A stretch of DNA of 64,000 nucleotides, taken from NCBI RefSeq assembly GCF_963678635.1, contig NC_087064.1, positions 9,957,671 through 10,021,670 on the forward strand, written 5' to 3'. The notes under the pieces are model-generated. The model did no database searches. It was not told the DNA's origin and saw nothing but the letters and a program-made list of their open reading frames with translations. Source of the stretch: Symsagittifera roscoffensis. Its lineage: Eukaryota; Xenacoelomorpha; Acoela; Convolutidae. The position numbers were made by a program, and so were the translations under genes. Positions 1 to 12,420 of the stretch are shown piece by piece (position 1 is the stretch's first letter; each line of letters begins with the position of its first letter).

Positions 1-384
1 CCACAAGAAGCTTATTAATAACCGCAAGCTTATGCTTCTTGCTTTTGATATTAAGTTCTACAAGTTTTTCACGATAAAATGTCAATCAACATTTGAATTG
101 ACAGTTTGACTAATTTTCTCACATTGTTCACGAAAAAATTGTTCTCGATTTTTCCAAAGCAACTGTTGCATGAAATTTATGACATTTGGGAAATATTTCA
201 TTTTATGCCATTTGGGAATTATGCCATTTGAGACGTAATCGCCTATTATGCTCAAGTTTCTCGCGACAACTGAAAATACTTAAAGAAAACAATCAGAAGA
301 AGCGAGGTATAATCGCGGGCTAGTAGGCGAAATATACTAGTGTAAAATTGCTGTCCGCACTCTTACCACGAATCAAGCGCAAGT
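1..384. other. Left flank, no feature seen
   Basis: AT-rich DNA to the left of the first LTR. I see no coding signal, tandem repeat or similarity to the LTR sequence that follows. The five bases before the LTR (380-384, CAAGT) would be one copy of a target duplication, but the matching right end has been lost, so this cannot be confirmed. Confidence 0.5.
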
Positions 385-1288
385 TGTGACATTCGACCAG
401 TATGAATGAAAATGCAGTTTCGCATTCGAATTTCTATCCACCAGAAAAAGAACAGCTAAAATGGAAGATTGATGGCTAACAGATTAGAGACGTTATTTGA
501 ACAATTAGACAATCGGGAAGGGTTGGTTTTAACTGACATGCTAATTTTTTAAATTTCGATTTGGACGCGAACGACACGTAACCTTTTTATTATTTCGCAC
601 ACACTGAAGCGACGAAACAGAACAACAATAGTTGCAGTGAAAACAAATACGAGAAAATAACACAGATAAGAGTTTTAACTGGAAATTGTCAGAAACCGCT
701 CCGAGTTGTAACGATTGTGCCATTACAATCGTTACCGAGCAAGTCACACGAACGAGAAAGGGTGTTGGGACGACGTGTCCAGCCTTCCGGAAAGAAATAG
801 GAGTGCTATTTCTCAGGATTCCAGAATCCGGAGGCGTCTCGGGCCAAAGACTCAAGCTGTTACAGTAACTTTTGGCTTCCTGGTCATGCCCTGAATTGAA
901 ATTAACTATTATCCCGATTCATTTTCAGATACTAAGAAGCTAGGAGTGAGGAAAGGATTGATCCATCTTCGATGGAGATGATGATTATTATCTACTGAAC
1001 AAAGACAATAGTAATATGATAAATAGTAGAAGTCCTGTTTTTAGGAGTGACCTCGTGGTCTGGGTATACTGAGACTCAGCCATGAGCTCACTATTTTTGC
1101 ATATAATTAAGTTAATTTGAGCGTTCTAGTCGAAGCCGGAAAGCAGTAACGTTTTTTGTCGACCCGATGTTAGGAAAACCACCGAAAAAACTGGTGAAAA
1201 GCATGTAGAGATTTGTTCAGACGCTAGCCATTCGTTTTATAGCTAAGCTTCAATATCCGTCGATATGTACTTCCAGGCGAATGTTACA
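385..1288 (+). repeat. E1 5' LTR (904 bp)
   Basis: Begins TGTGACATTCG and ends GAATGTTACA, the TG...CA form expected of LTRs. The first ~550 bases recur at 17539-18073 with scattered substitutions and indels, and the last ten bases recur at the end of the E4 LTR. A TTTTCAG splice-acceptor-like site lies near 922-932 and is conserved in the 3' copy. The short open frame at 686-868 also recurs in the 3' copy (17824-18039), but I regard it as LTR sequence and not a gene. Confidence 0.85.
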
Positions 1289-1300
1289 TAGATGTTTTTA

Positions 1301-1318
1301 TGGCGCTCCTGTGTGTTA
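1301..1318 (+). promoter_or_regulatory. Candidate primer-binding site of E1
   Basis: TGGCGCTCC begins 12 bases after the LTR end. The same TGGCGCTCCTG core begins 11 bases after the 5' LTR of E4 (minus strand from 57558). Conservation at a fixed distance, and the TGG that pairs with a tRNA CCA end, support a primer-binding site. I could not identify the tRNA. Confidence 0.5.
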
Positions 1319-2049
1319 TTCTTTTCAACATCATGAACGGCAGAACCGTTAACGAGCACTCCGCGCCGAGCGGATGCTCATAATAACGCCCTTAATAAGG
1401 CCCCAACCGCCGGGGCGGAAGGGTAGTTAGGAACACGGAAGCCTTCCGGTTTCCCGTGAATAGCTTTTTAACCTAGTTAGTACCGAAAATTCACGAACCA
1501 AGAAAGGTGGGGGGATTCGCGGTTCCGTCATTTCCTGAGTGGTGCGTTACCAAAAAACACTTAAAGATATACAAGAGACAAATTAAAAAGTAGTGTAGTA
1601 CCCAAGAAAAAACAAAAAGCAAAAAAAAACCGAAAAAACCAAAAATAGTAAAAAAAAAAGTTTTAAATCAGTAGAAATCATCCCCCCAGACGAGATGTGA
1701 TCCGACCCTCCCGTTTGTTGTTGTTAGATATATTGTTGTTACAGGCATTTATATCAGTCAGGATCTTTACGATTAAATTTGTGGCTCGTTTGTGGTGCTT
1801 GAACTGTAGGGTTATTTGAGTATTTGAGCACGTTAATGCTAATTTTCGCTCTATCCGGAAGGGTCTCGGGATTAGAGAAGAAGACTGATCCCGCAAGCAG
1901 TTGAAGGAGCGACAGGAAGGGGCTCAAGGACAACAACAATCGACTCTCGGGTGTCGTTAACAAGTTTTGTATCCTTTTTGGTACAAAAAGTAAGATATTA
2001 CTCTGTGGGGAGCTCGACAGTGACTGCACTGTAGTGACCCTTCACCGAA

Positions 2050-2924
2050 CTGCGATTTTCCAAGTTAAGCACCTAAATTCGGATTTTGAACAAACCCGGA
2101 GGGTTATATTATTACTAGTTTTATCATTCATACAGCCTATACTAATACTCTTATATCGTTTTTCAGTGAAAAACACAGTAAGCGGACCAGTTTTTAGGGT
2201 CAAAATAGCGATATTTTGATCCCCCCATAAATCGCGATTTTTGAGATATCGATATTTTTTGAAACGTGAAAAAGTGTCAAGTTAGTGAGTTACATTGTAA
2301 CTGTACTAGTATAACAAGTAGAACCGGTGAAGTTTAGTTTAGGAGTGGTTGGAACTAATTGGGTACCAAAAACCGATTTTTCTTGATTTTTGAAGAAACG
2401 AAACGCTACAAAATAGCAAAATTTTTTGAAATTTTTGAGTTAGGACAGCAAAAATTGTCGTTCGGACAACACTTTCTAGTGAATCGACAGGACAGGTTTA
2501 AAGACACGTTTGCCGATAACCTTCCGTGTTAAAGAGAAATCGAACTTAACGTGTTTGATTTAGTGGATTCATCAATCCGGAAGGGTCCAAATAGCATAGT
2601 TTTTGACAAATTTTTTCAGCTGGAAAGTTTTAGATCGTGTTTTTTGCATTGAAGTAGAAGAAAATAGGTCTTCTGAGCTCGGATCAAAAGTTTTTAGGTC
2701 GAGAAGAACAGAATTACGAAAAAAGTCAGGCGAAACCTATAAGAGAGAAAAATTTTTAATTTTAGAAAGAAGACGTTTTGGTTAATAACTTTGAAACTAA
2801 TGCACAGATCCAGTTGATCTTGGTACCAGTAGATCAGAAATTAGGTGAGCTTACTAATTAAAACATCAATTATTCAAAAAAAAGGCTTGATAATTTTTTA
2901 AGGTTGTTTTTAGCAAATTCACTA
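2050..2924. repeat. Dispersed ~860-bp repeat, leader copy
   Basis: Matches 8304-9158 closely over its whole length: the same order of blocks, including GATCCCCCC, AAATCGCGATTTTTGAGATATCG and the stretch around GTTTGCCGATAACC. Both copies lie inside E1 in the same orientation. No coding potential is seen. The leader copy has no obvious flanking duplication, so it may be the resident version. Confidence 0.85.
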
Positions 2925-3264
2925 AATCGAGAAGGTAGAAACTTCACGTTTTATAAAAAAATTTTGGAAAGCCCTTAAACCCCTACCAAAGGGTAGTAAC
3001 GGTTGAATAAAGTAATTTTACGCTGTTCTAGACAAAAGGGGAAGGCTAAGAGAACCATAAAACTATTGTCGACTCGAAACGAGGCTAGTGATAAGACCCT
3101 TCACAGTTAGGGTGAATTGTCAAATAAGAGGCTTAACTTCAATCCGGAAGGGTCTTGGGAAATAAGATACACACTTGCTAGTTAGTTTAAACAGCATTAT
3201 AGCATCGGATAACGTATCCGGAAGGGTATCGGGTAAAAAGTTTGAAAGTCTCTGAAAAGCTATT

Positions 3265-3600
3265 TTTACAAACCCGGAGGGGTCCCAATCCGGAAGGGTC
3301 TTGTTTCTGCCAATCCGGAGGAGTCTTGTTTTTACCAATCCGGAAGGTTCTTGTTTTTACAAACCCGGAGGGTTCCCAATCCGGAAGGGTTGTTTTTGCC
3401 AATCCGGGGGGGTATTATTTTTGCCAGTCCGGAAGAGTCCCAATTTTGCCAATCCGGAGGGGTCTTATTTTGCCAATCCGGAGTGGTCCCAATTTTGCCA
3501 ATTCGAAAGGGTCCCAATTTTGCCAATCCGGAGGGGTACTATTTTTGCCAATTCGGAGGGGTCCTGTTTTTGTCAATCCGGAAAGTATTATTTTGTCAAG
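3265..3600 (+). repeat. E1 leader minisatellite (~26-bp unit)
   Basis: About a dozen imperfect units of the form 'gccaatccggaggggtcytgttttt', with several units carrying GGGTCCCAA in place of the second half. Open frames on both strands here encode monotonous proline/glycine-type repeats and are not genes. E2 (19163-20045) and E4 (55500-56068) have different minisatellites at the same place in their leaders. Confidence 0.85.
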
Positions 3601-4479
3601 GCTTAAGAAGACAAAAGAAAAGAAAATAGTAAAAGGTATTAGGTTATTAAGAGACAGGCTAGGAACCAGTGACTGCACTGGTAACTTGCATTTTATAAAA
3701 GACTAGACCAAAACAAAACAAGTCTAAGCTCGAATATTCGCGACACTAAGTCTTAATTAAACAAGAGTGTGTAACTGACTTGTGTGGATTAAAATCCAAA
3801 TCGTTTTTGAGAAAGGTGATTGCCCTGAGGATTTTAGTAGGTCTAGCTCGGACAGTCCGAAGGCAGATAGGTAACACAGGACTCGGTGGGTGCAATAGAC
3901 ACCCACTTGAGAAAATTACCGCCTTCAAGTTTTGTCTGATTGGTGCAGCACCAAGCAGGGAAAGCTCTTTAGAAACTTTAGAAACTTTAGAAACGAGTTC
4001 GACTGTTACATTGCGACTGACTAAAGTACAAAACCTAAAAATTTTCTTATGTTTCTTCATTTTGGTTTTAAATCAATAACATCTGTCCTTGATTGGGTAG
4101 TGAGAACATTATCTTTTAAAAAAATTGATATCATCATACTGTGCTAGCTACAAATCTTACAACTAATAATCGATTATTGTGAATAAACTATATACACGCT
4201 GTACTGTGATAACATACAAGAATTCGTGGTCACTATTTAATAGAAGTTTTTGAAATTTTTTGTGTTGTGTTATTGTTATCAGTAGTCAGACTAAAAGGAC
4301 ACTAGCAATCGAATGGAGTGTATGGACAGTAAGAAGTGATAAACTGAAAAATAGTCTAGACAAGTCAAGGATACCTAAGCTATGTGATAGCTCCAGGAAA
4401 TTCATACCAGAGAAACAGAGAAAAGCAATGGTTGACCCTTTTGTAGAAAAGATCACACGACGAAACCGACAAAAGGAAG

Positions 4480-7256
4480 ATGGTTTCAGGCAGAATGGTT
4501 GAGACCAGGAGTCAAAAGACCTCAGAAGGGCAAAAGGCAAGGTTAGAAGTAGAGGTCTATCCGGACCAGGCCATGGATGAGAACCAGGAGAGAAATCGAC
4601 CGAAGGGGAGAGGAAACAGAAGACTGGCGAGTGAATCAACCTCGGTAGAACAAGGTCCAGATTTTGCCACTTCCAACGGGGCACTGGACCGAGAAGAGAT
4701 GTCGGAACTGTCCGACATCTCTACTGAAAATGTGGCAACTACAAGATCACCCACAGACAACATCATGATGGTTGGCGTGACGGAGAAACCGGCAACGTCC
4801 TTATCGTTTTCAGAAACAGTGAAGAACACTTTCGGAAACTTCTTTCCATTCGCCATGGGAACGGGTACAGGCGATTAAGCAGAAACCCAGGAAGAAGAAG
4901 AGGACGATGACAAGCAAGATGACTTTGGATCTCAAGTCAGCCTCAATAGTTCGACTCAGGAGATTGACGCATACACTGATAGAGGGACTGGCACCATGGA
5001 CTAATTTGGTGTAGTGAGGACAATTAGCAAGACCACAAACGGATCAGGCCAGTCAGGAGACTTTGTGATAATGACGAACTCTGAAATGCGAACTGGGGAG
5101 AATAGAAACACAGGGCTAAGCAACGCATCGGCAGATCCAGAGGTGGATAATGAAAAGACGTCGAGGCAGAGAATCAAAGCCTCAATCTCGACCAGCACCA
5201 AGCTACCTGGGATTGACAAGGTGACACCGCCACTTGTGACGCCATTAGTGGATAACGGAGCATCAATTGAAGAAGTCTTGACCAACATAGTGGGCAGCAT
5301 AGGAGAACAGAATGAACAGATGTCCTTAAGAATGAGTGAACTAGAAAAGGCAGTCTACGTCGAGAGAGAAAATCTGCGGGAAGAAATCAATCGCAACAGA
5401 CAAGAAGTTGGTAGAAGCGAAAATCGCTTGAAGGATAGAACGGATGAACACTTGGCGAAGAACTTGTCGCGAATGACGAGGAAAGCAGAGCAAAGAGAGT
5501 TACAATTGAGAGACGACATGGAAAAGTTGAGACTTCAACAAGAGCAGACTCTTGGGACTCTCGACACGAAGATAGATGCGATCATGGAGAGCCGAACTCA
5601 AGCTATCATGGATGGGTTGGACGAGCTACTAGGCAACAGGAGTGGATCCAAAAGTGGGGAATCAAACTCGGGAGAACCCAGCAGGGAGCCGAGGGTGAAC
5701 TTCAATGAACAGCAGAGTAGGAGAGGGACATATGAATCCACTAGAGGAAGGGGCAGTTCATCAGGCTATGCCACAGGTGACAATAGAACACGGGGCCCAA
5801 ACACCAGAGGAAGTTCAACTGGCAACAGTCAGAGCTCAAACGAACGACCGACGCAAGATACACATGCGACTGGGAGATTTGATTCCAGCAACAGGAGTCA
5901 TGCGAGCCAATGAAGAAACAATCCTAGCGATTCTGACAGGAGGGAAAATCCAAATCCAGAGCCCTTATCAGGGGCAATGATACTCAAGAGGGGCATTCAA
6001 GAGATGCTACATCATTGGCCACGGCCTTTGAACCTCTGAACAGGTCCCTGGAAACATTCCTCACAAGGTTATCTAGAACCAATGAATGCAGTGAAAAATC
6101 CAGAAGGGTTTTTAAAAAACCAAGATGCTATAAAGACGAATCTGATGGCTGTATTGATACCTGGATAGAGGTGATGAAACTGCATTTTGAAGAAGAAGAC
6201 TTGTCAGAAAGGCTAAAAAGCAGTCCTCTTACCAGCAACTTGGAAGGGATAGCCTTAAACTGCGTGATGCCCAAAAATCAATACCAGCGGGACACAGCTG
6301 AGAAAATCTTTGAAATCTTGCTAAATCGTTTTTGCTCAGGGGTGCAAGGACACCAAGCAATGATGCGCTTCGAGAAACGGAGGCAACGTGAAGATGAGAC
6401 AATAGACAAGTTTCTAGACAATTTGGAGATGCTGAGAAGGCGTAGCCAACCAAACGAGTCGAACAGAAAGATGAACCTGGCAGTAGCCTCAAAATTCATC
6501 GATGGTGTGAAGAATGATGAGCTTCGAACAATGTTAGCGACACATTACACACCACTCTCAAACAATGCGCCAACACCAGAGGAGTTGAGACTCAAGTCAA
6601 AAGAATATCTTTTACTGAATCCTCCATCGAGATCTGGATATTACAAGAACAATTATGGCAATTTTAACAACGGACCAGCAAACCAAGGAAACAACTGGTA
6701 CAAACCAAGGGACGACATGGACAAGAGACGCTCTTGTGCAAATTGCAGTTCGACGGACCATCATGTGTCAGCATGCCCAGCTTACAAACAGGGCATGCAA
6801 GCAATAGGCTTAAGCCTCAAGGATGAAGATGCGTGAGAGGTCGACCCTGAGGATTTCTTGAGATGAGTAATTGGGGAATTCGGCCCGAGGTGTTTCTTTT
6901 GTAACTTGGAAGGTCATTTTAAATCGGATTGTCCACAATTCTGGGATGCTGTAGCAGACATCAAGCATCCAACGCACGAAGTCGCTTTATGGGGTGTGAA
7001 AACCAGCAAGGCTCGCCTGTTGAGTGAAGCGGAGGCGCGCAGAAAAGAAAAACCACAAGAGTTGGCAAAGAAGAAGATGCAGGCGGTAACGGAAGGGATA
7101 TGTGAACCGGAACCGGTGACTGCGGCGGATGACTTCAAGATCGAAAGTAGGGCAGTCGCGAGATATGCTCCAAACAGAGTCCAGCAGGAATTGGTAACGA
7201 AGGAGATTGAACAAAAGGTGAAGCTCGAATTGGAAAATGAGTACAGGAAAGGCTGA
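4480..7256 (+). pseudogene. gag: E1 gag pseudogene
   Basis: The reading frame opens with a MVETRS-type N-terminus that matches the start motif of the E4 (MVSTRS) and E2 (MVNTRS) Gag ORFs. The same frame continues to 5913 past stop codons near 4876 and 5002. It contains an extended coiled coil rich in Glu, Arg and Lys (about 5250-5620) and a Gly/Ser/Arg-rich tail. A frameshift leads to 6015-6836, a Retrotrans_gag-like capsid region ending in a CCHC knuckle (CANCSSTDHHVSAC). After another break, a second knuckle (CFFCNLEGHFKSDC) lies at about 6888-6930, followed by a charged tail to 7256. Gag would package element RNA into particles. Broken at no fewer than three places, it is not translatable as one protein. 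E4 lacks the coiled-coil-to-knuckle part entirely, so this copy is the best guide to the family's Gag. Confidence 0.8.
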
Positions 7257-7303
7257 ACGCATTCAAGGCATCCGAAGTCGAAGAAACGAAAGCACCAACC
7301 AGT

Positions 7304-8206
7304 TTGAGCATGAAAATAAATGTGATTTCCGGGCAGACGTTCGGTATGATGCCACAGGGAAGTAAAAAACAATCGATAATCTCGGTGGCGGGACACCAGG
7401 TAATCAGAAATCTTATAGAACCATCAGAATTCTTTTTGATGCATTTGGATACATATGCAGATTATCCGAGACAGGTGGAGCCACGCACTGAGTCAAGAGC
7501 TGTGCGAGCGCTACTTACAACAGTTGGCCCTCGAATTAGGAAATTTCACGGGCGCTACGTGGAAGTCTATGGACCGTATCAAGTTATGCTGAACGTGGAC
7601 GGGATCAGTATCTACACTAGGACCTACATGACGACAGACAGTGACCAAATAGGGCAAATCTATTTGGGTGAAGAAGAACTTAAAGTCCGTAGGATAGGCC
7701 ATGATGCCATGATGGAGCAAGACGCGGTTCACATTGGATACGAAGCAGACGTGACTGCACATCTGCTCGACACCAACGCGAAGAAAATCGGAGTCACAGG
7801 GCTTCTGGACACAGGAGCGGTAGTGAGCGTGATGCCGATAAAAACTTGGGAAGACCTAATTCCGACGAATCTCCGACCGGCTGCAGCTAATCGAGGAGCA
7901 ATTTACGTAGCCGGAAGAACACCAATAACGGTCCTTCACATGGGAGGACGGGATCTTTGGATGAGCTTCCTGGTGGTAGAGAATTTGAACGACTCCGACC
8001 AATTCGTCTTGGGCAGAGATTTTATCCAGAATTTCGACGTGATGATTGACTTGAACAACGGTCTAATAAGGATTAGAAACCCGGACCTGAAGTATGTTAA
8101 GAAACCAATTAATAGAATGATAACAGATGAAAACAAGGTATCAATCTTTGTAGATAAAAAGGTAAGACTACAGCCGGGACAGGCTGTGGTAGCATTTTTA
8201 GAATGA
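7304..8206 (+). pseudogene. pro: E1 protease region of pol
   Basis: An open frame of 300 residues. Roughly the first 110 residues have no assigned domain. LLDTGAVVSVMP at about 7802-7837 is the aspartic protease active-site motif (Asp-Thr-Gly-Ala), and FVLGRDFIQNFDV at about 8008-8046 is the C-terminal ILGxD-type motif of retropepsins. The E4 Pol aligns collinearly from its residue 6 onward. The frame stops at 8204, shortly before an 855-bp insertion that separates it from RT. The domain itself reads intact, but the polyprotein around it is broken. Confidence 0.8.
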
Positions 8207-8303
8207 GGAATTTGAATTCGTTAAGTGATAGTGAACAGGTTTGTTTGGTACCAAACCCAAATAGTCAAAGCTCAATGATTTTAGGCCGGAGCTTCTCGGT
8301 AGC

Positions 8304-9158
8304 GAATTTCCGAGTTAAGCACCTTAATTAGGATATTGAACAAACCCGGAGGCGTATATTATTACTAGTATTATCATTCATACAGCCTAGATTAATACTC
8401 CTATATCATTTTTCAGTGAAAAACACAGTGAGCGGACCGGTTTTTAGGGTCAAAATAGCGATACTTTGATCCCCCCACAAATCGCGATTTTTGAGATATC
8501 GATATTTTTTGAAACGCGAAAAAGTGCTAAATTAGTGAGTTACATTGTAACTGTACTAGTATAATAGGTAGAACCGGTGAAGTTCAGTTCAGAAGTGGTT
8601 GGAACTAATTGGGTACCAAAAACCGATTTTTCTTGATTTTTGAAGAAACGAAACGCTACAAAATAGCAAAATTTTTTGAAATTTTTGAGTTAGGACAGCA
8701 AAAATTGTCTAGTGAATCGACAGGGTAGGTTTAAAGACCCGTTTGCCGATAACCTTCCGGGTTAAAGAGAAATCGAACTTAACATGTTTGATTTAGAGGA
8801 TTCATCAATCCGGAAGGGTCCAAATAGCATAGTTTTTGGCAAACTTTTTCAGCTGGAAAGTTTTAGATTGTGTTTTTTGCATTGAACTAGAAGAAAATAG
8901 GTCTTCTGAGCTCGGATCAAAAGTTTTTAGGTCGAGAAGAACAGAATTGCGAAAAAAGTTAGGCGAAACCTATAAGAGAGAAAATTTTTTAATTTTAGAA
9001 AGAAGACGTTTTGATAATTAACTTTGGAACTACTGCACAGATCTAGTTGATCTTGGTACCAGTAGATCAGAAATTAAGTGAGCTTACTCATTAAAACATC
9101 AATTATTCAAAAAAAAGGCTTGAAAATTTTTTAAGGTTGTTTTTAGCAAATTCGCTAA
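8304..9158. repeat. 855-bp insertion in E1 pol, second copy of the leader repeat
   Basis: Homologous to the leader segment 2050-2924. It splits a conserved Pol block (LGRSFS / GLCVSV in E4). A 24-bp stretch of pol (8280-8303) is repeated exactly right after the insert (9159-9182), so the insertion duplicated its target. The insert ends also form a short inverted repeat (TAGCGAATTT / AAATTCGCTA). Confidence 0.85.
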
Positions 9159-9390
9159 TTTAGGCCGGAGCTTCTCGGTAGCTCGAAACGGACTGTGTGT
9201 CAGTGTGTTATTTAACGCAATGGACACCACGGTTCCATCCAGCGTGGAAAAAAACTTGGTTACGATTTGCCGGTGAGAAACGAATATGAAGAGACACAAA
9301 ACTTGAAGAGATATGACGTAAAGAACCAGCCTTATCATGCCAATAAAAATATAATTTTAAAAAAATAATTAATTTAAAACTATTCATAAT

Positions 9391-10970
9391 GTGTTTTCAA
9401 TGAAATCCGAAACGAACGACGGCTTGTCGAGCTGCTCGAATTTTTTGGAACGCCCCTCGTCATATAAACTAGAATCTGACAAACCAGTTTTGCCAGAAAT
9501 AGAACACTTAAAAGGGAAAATAGGCGAGGGAGATTTTGAATCATTGCTGGCGGTTTTAAATCGGAACGCGGATGTATTTTCAAAACATAAGGCGGATATC
9601 GGTTGTTGTAACTTCGTCGATCACGAAATCGAACTAGAGGAAGGCGCCGTTCCCCATAGGGAAGGCGCAAGACGAATGACACTACATTAATCGGAAGCGT
9701 GCCGAGCGGAAATAGAAATGTTGCTTGAATACGACATGATAGAACCCTCGAAATCGCCGTGGGCTTGCGGGGTAGTCATGGCAAAAAAGAAAGGGGGCCA
9801 GCTTAGGTTCTGTGGTTAATCTCGCTATTTGAACGCGGTGACAAAAAAGATGCATACCCGATACCGCGAATAGACGAGAGCCTCTCTAAACTTGGTAACG
9901 CCAAGTTCTTCACCACACTGGACTTGGGTTCTGCCTTCTGGTAGGTCCCTCTGCGGAAGAAGGACAGAGAGAAGACCGGAATCGCTTTGAATTGGGGTTG
10001 TACCAGTGGAAGTTGATGCCCATCGGCTTGTGCAACGCAACGGCCACTTTTCAAAGACTGATGGCTCAGGCTTCGACCAGAATGACGAAGAAGTACGGGA
10101 ACTTTGTGATGTGTTACGTGGATGACGTGGTCATAGCAACACTCACCTAGAAGACCACATTGATCGGCTCAATGAGGCCTTTGGCTCCATGAAAAGAGCA
10201 GGCTTGAAATGCAAACCGTCGAAATGTGAAATCCTCAGCGACTCAATCAAGTATCTAGGAAGAATGGTGGACAGGCATGGCGTGAAGCCGGACCCGGAAG
10301 CAGTAGAGGCTGTGTTGACATGGAAGGCTCCCAGAATGGACACACAACTCATGAGAATTATTACCGTGAGTTCATAAAATGATATGTAGACAAGTTGTAT
10401 CCCATGCAGAAGCTGATGCGCAACAAAGGAAAGAAGTTCGAACGGAGCGAAGAAGCTCAAGCTGCCTTCGAGAATATAAAGCGGGAACTGCGCGAATTGC
10501 CAGTGCTAGGCATGCTTACAGAAAAGGGCATGTATGTTCTTGACACAGACGCATCAGTAGTAGCCAACTCAGGAATACTGCATCAGGAACAGGAATGGCA
10601 TGGAAGGACAGTTCCCGTCCCGTTGCATATGGCAGTAAGGTGTTAAGTGACACTGAGATGACATATGGTGCACCGAAATCAGAAATGTTTGCAGTACTCA
10701 CATCCGTGGAAAAGTACCGCGCATACTTGGGGAGCGCTCCCTTTAAGTTACGCGTGGACAATAGAAGGTTATCTTGGTTGAAGACATACTCGATGGATCA
10801 GAGTTATATTGGTAGATGGATAGTAAAGTTAGATTGCTACCACATTATAAACGAGCACAGGATGCGTAACGAACACCAGAATGCTGACAGCCTCAGAAAG
10901 AAGACCGAGTTCTTTGAAAGATTGGAACAGAAGCAAGCCAATCAGGCAGAAATCAAGAAAGGGTTCTCAA
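9391..10970 (+). pseudogene. pol: E1 reverse transcriptase and RNase H pseudogene
   Basis: Corresponds to residues ~305-830 of the intact E4 Pol. Blocks seen in order: SCSNF linker, KADIGCCNFVDHEIELEE, EYDMIEPSKSPWACGVVMAKKK (RT start), AYPIPRIDESLSKLG, FFTTLDLGSAFW, the catalytic YVDD at 10115-10126, and RNase H beginning VLDTDASVV near 10537. In-frame stops near 9688 and 9818, several frameshifts between 9960 and 10380 and small deletions break it. It would have copied element RNA into DNA. Confidence 0.85.
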
Positions 10971-12420
10971 TTATGGACAAAGAAACTTATGAAGTGCTTC
11001 CCTTGACGAGATGGCTGGACAAGTCTGGACAAGTCTGGACATCCAATTCCAGAACATCCTGAGTTACGTGTAGAGAAAGCAGTCGAGATAAAATTTCTAT
11101 CCAAAAAGGACCCGGTGCCCTTGGATCTGTTGCTCCGCTGAAACCTGGTCCAGCAGGAAGTCTCTCGCATCAACATAAACAGCCTTTCATTATTGGATAC
11201 AACGGTGTAGGTCAAACCGCAAGTGATGCGGATGCTGGGTGGATTGTTAGAGAGAGAAGTGACCAGAGATGACCCCGAGTGGGCATCAACTATGGCATCA
11301 CTGGCAGTCAGTGAGAAGGTGAAGATCATGCTGTCAATACGACAACACAAAGACAGCGAGAGGGATTGTAGGTCAATAAATCAGCAACTAGTATCCTCAA
11401 TACCCCACGAGGTCTTAACATGTGTTTCATACGGTCGGAAAGAACAGGGGAACGATACGCGAAAGGAAACCGTTACCTTTGAGGACCAGGATAGAAATAG
11501 TGAGAAGGTTGAACGAAAACTGGTGCAAGATTGTTTGTACGGGGAGACAAACGGTGAAAAAAGCCGGCGAATTCAAGATCAACACCCGGGACAAGGAAGT
11601 TTGTCCGGGGAGTCTGAGATAGATGAAAAAGTTCCTGACGAGAAACAGGACCTGGGGAACAAAGTTTTGTCCGGGGAGTTCAGATCGATGCGAAGAAGGC
11701 ACAGACTTGATCCGGAGGAGGGTGCAGACTCCATCACAGACTCTTCAACAGACGACAGTTCCCGAAACTCAGGAATTGACATCTACTCAGACAGGAACTC
11801 GAGCTCGGGATTAGAACTGTCAGAACTATCGATCCACACAATACTAGTGGAAACTCGTGCAGGGGATCTGAATAGAGAGGTGTACCAGGATCCTGACAGT
11901 GATCGCTACCTCATACCAAGCGAAACAGTCTTTGACAACGCAGCGGATGATTTGGAAACAATAGTTGTATCGAAACGTTCGATAAGTCTGTTGCCACAAA
12001 AAGAGGTAGTCAAGACTTATCATCAGCCGTTCAAACAAGAAACACAGCCAATGGCGAAGATTTAGTGCGTTAAGATGGAAGAAGACACACAGCAGCCCAA
12101 TGAGCTGAATAGTCAGATGAGGTCATGAAGACATACTTGAAGGCGAGATACAGACTCTCGGATCTTCTAAGGGCGCAGAGAAATGACCGCATGACAAGCA
12201 ACCTGAAAAGTTGGATCGAAAAATGTTTTCCGGACAAAGGAGACCTCGAGGAAGACAGTTACTGCATTCTGAGACAGTATTTCATGCAGAAAGAGGGAAG
12301 GTTATACTTGAACAAGGACTTGCAAGAGAAGAAATGAAGACAAAGTCCTATACAAGTATAACGCGATAGTGTTGCCGCAACTCTATCAAACAGAACTCTT
12401 GTTCAGGTCGCATGATCAGT
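10891..12420 (+). repeat. Tandem duplication in E1 pol, copy 1
   Basis: Starts at CCTCAGAAAGAAGACCGAG, which recurs at 12423. The unit runs from the end of RNase H through the acidic linker to just before the integrase zinc finger (ends CATGATCAGT). It includes the open frame 11223-12065, a Ser/Asp/Glu-rich linker. The copies differ by substitutions and indels, so the duplication is not very recent. Together they make pol about 1.4 kb longer than in E4. Confidence 0.85.

Larger units (their letters stand above)
1289..4479 (+). other. E1 untranslated leader
   Basis: A long noncoding stretch between the LTR and gag. It contains an ~875-bp segment (2050-2924) that recurs inside pol, a minisatellite at about 3265-3600 and scattered copies of an ATCCGGAAGGGTC-like motif (near 1853, 2576, 3142 and 3217). 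Poly-A and A-rich tracts lie around 1610-1670. The small open frames here are repeat-derived or random. Confidence 0.7.

Noticed and set aside
1..384. Possible upstream LTR or gene at the window start
   Set aside because: No match to any LTR in the window and no open frame of note.
541..868. Small ORFs in the E1 5' LTR, with a counterpart at 17824-18039
   Set aside because: They recur because the LTR recurs; the two copies have accumulated changes without a clear coding pattern, and no domain is visible.
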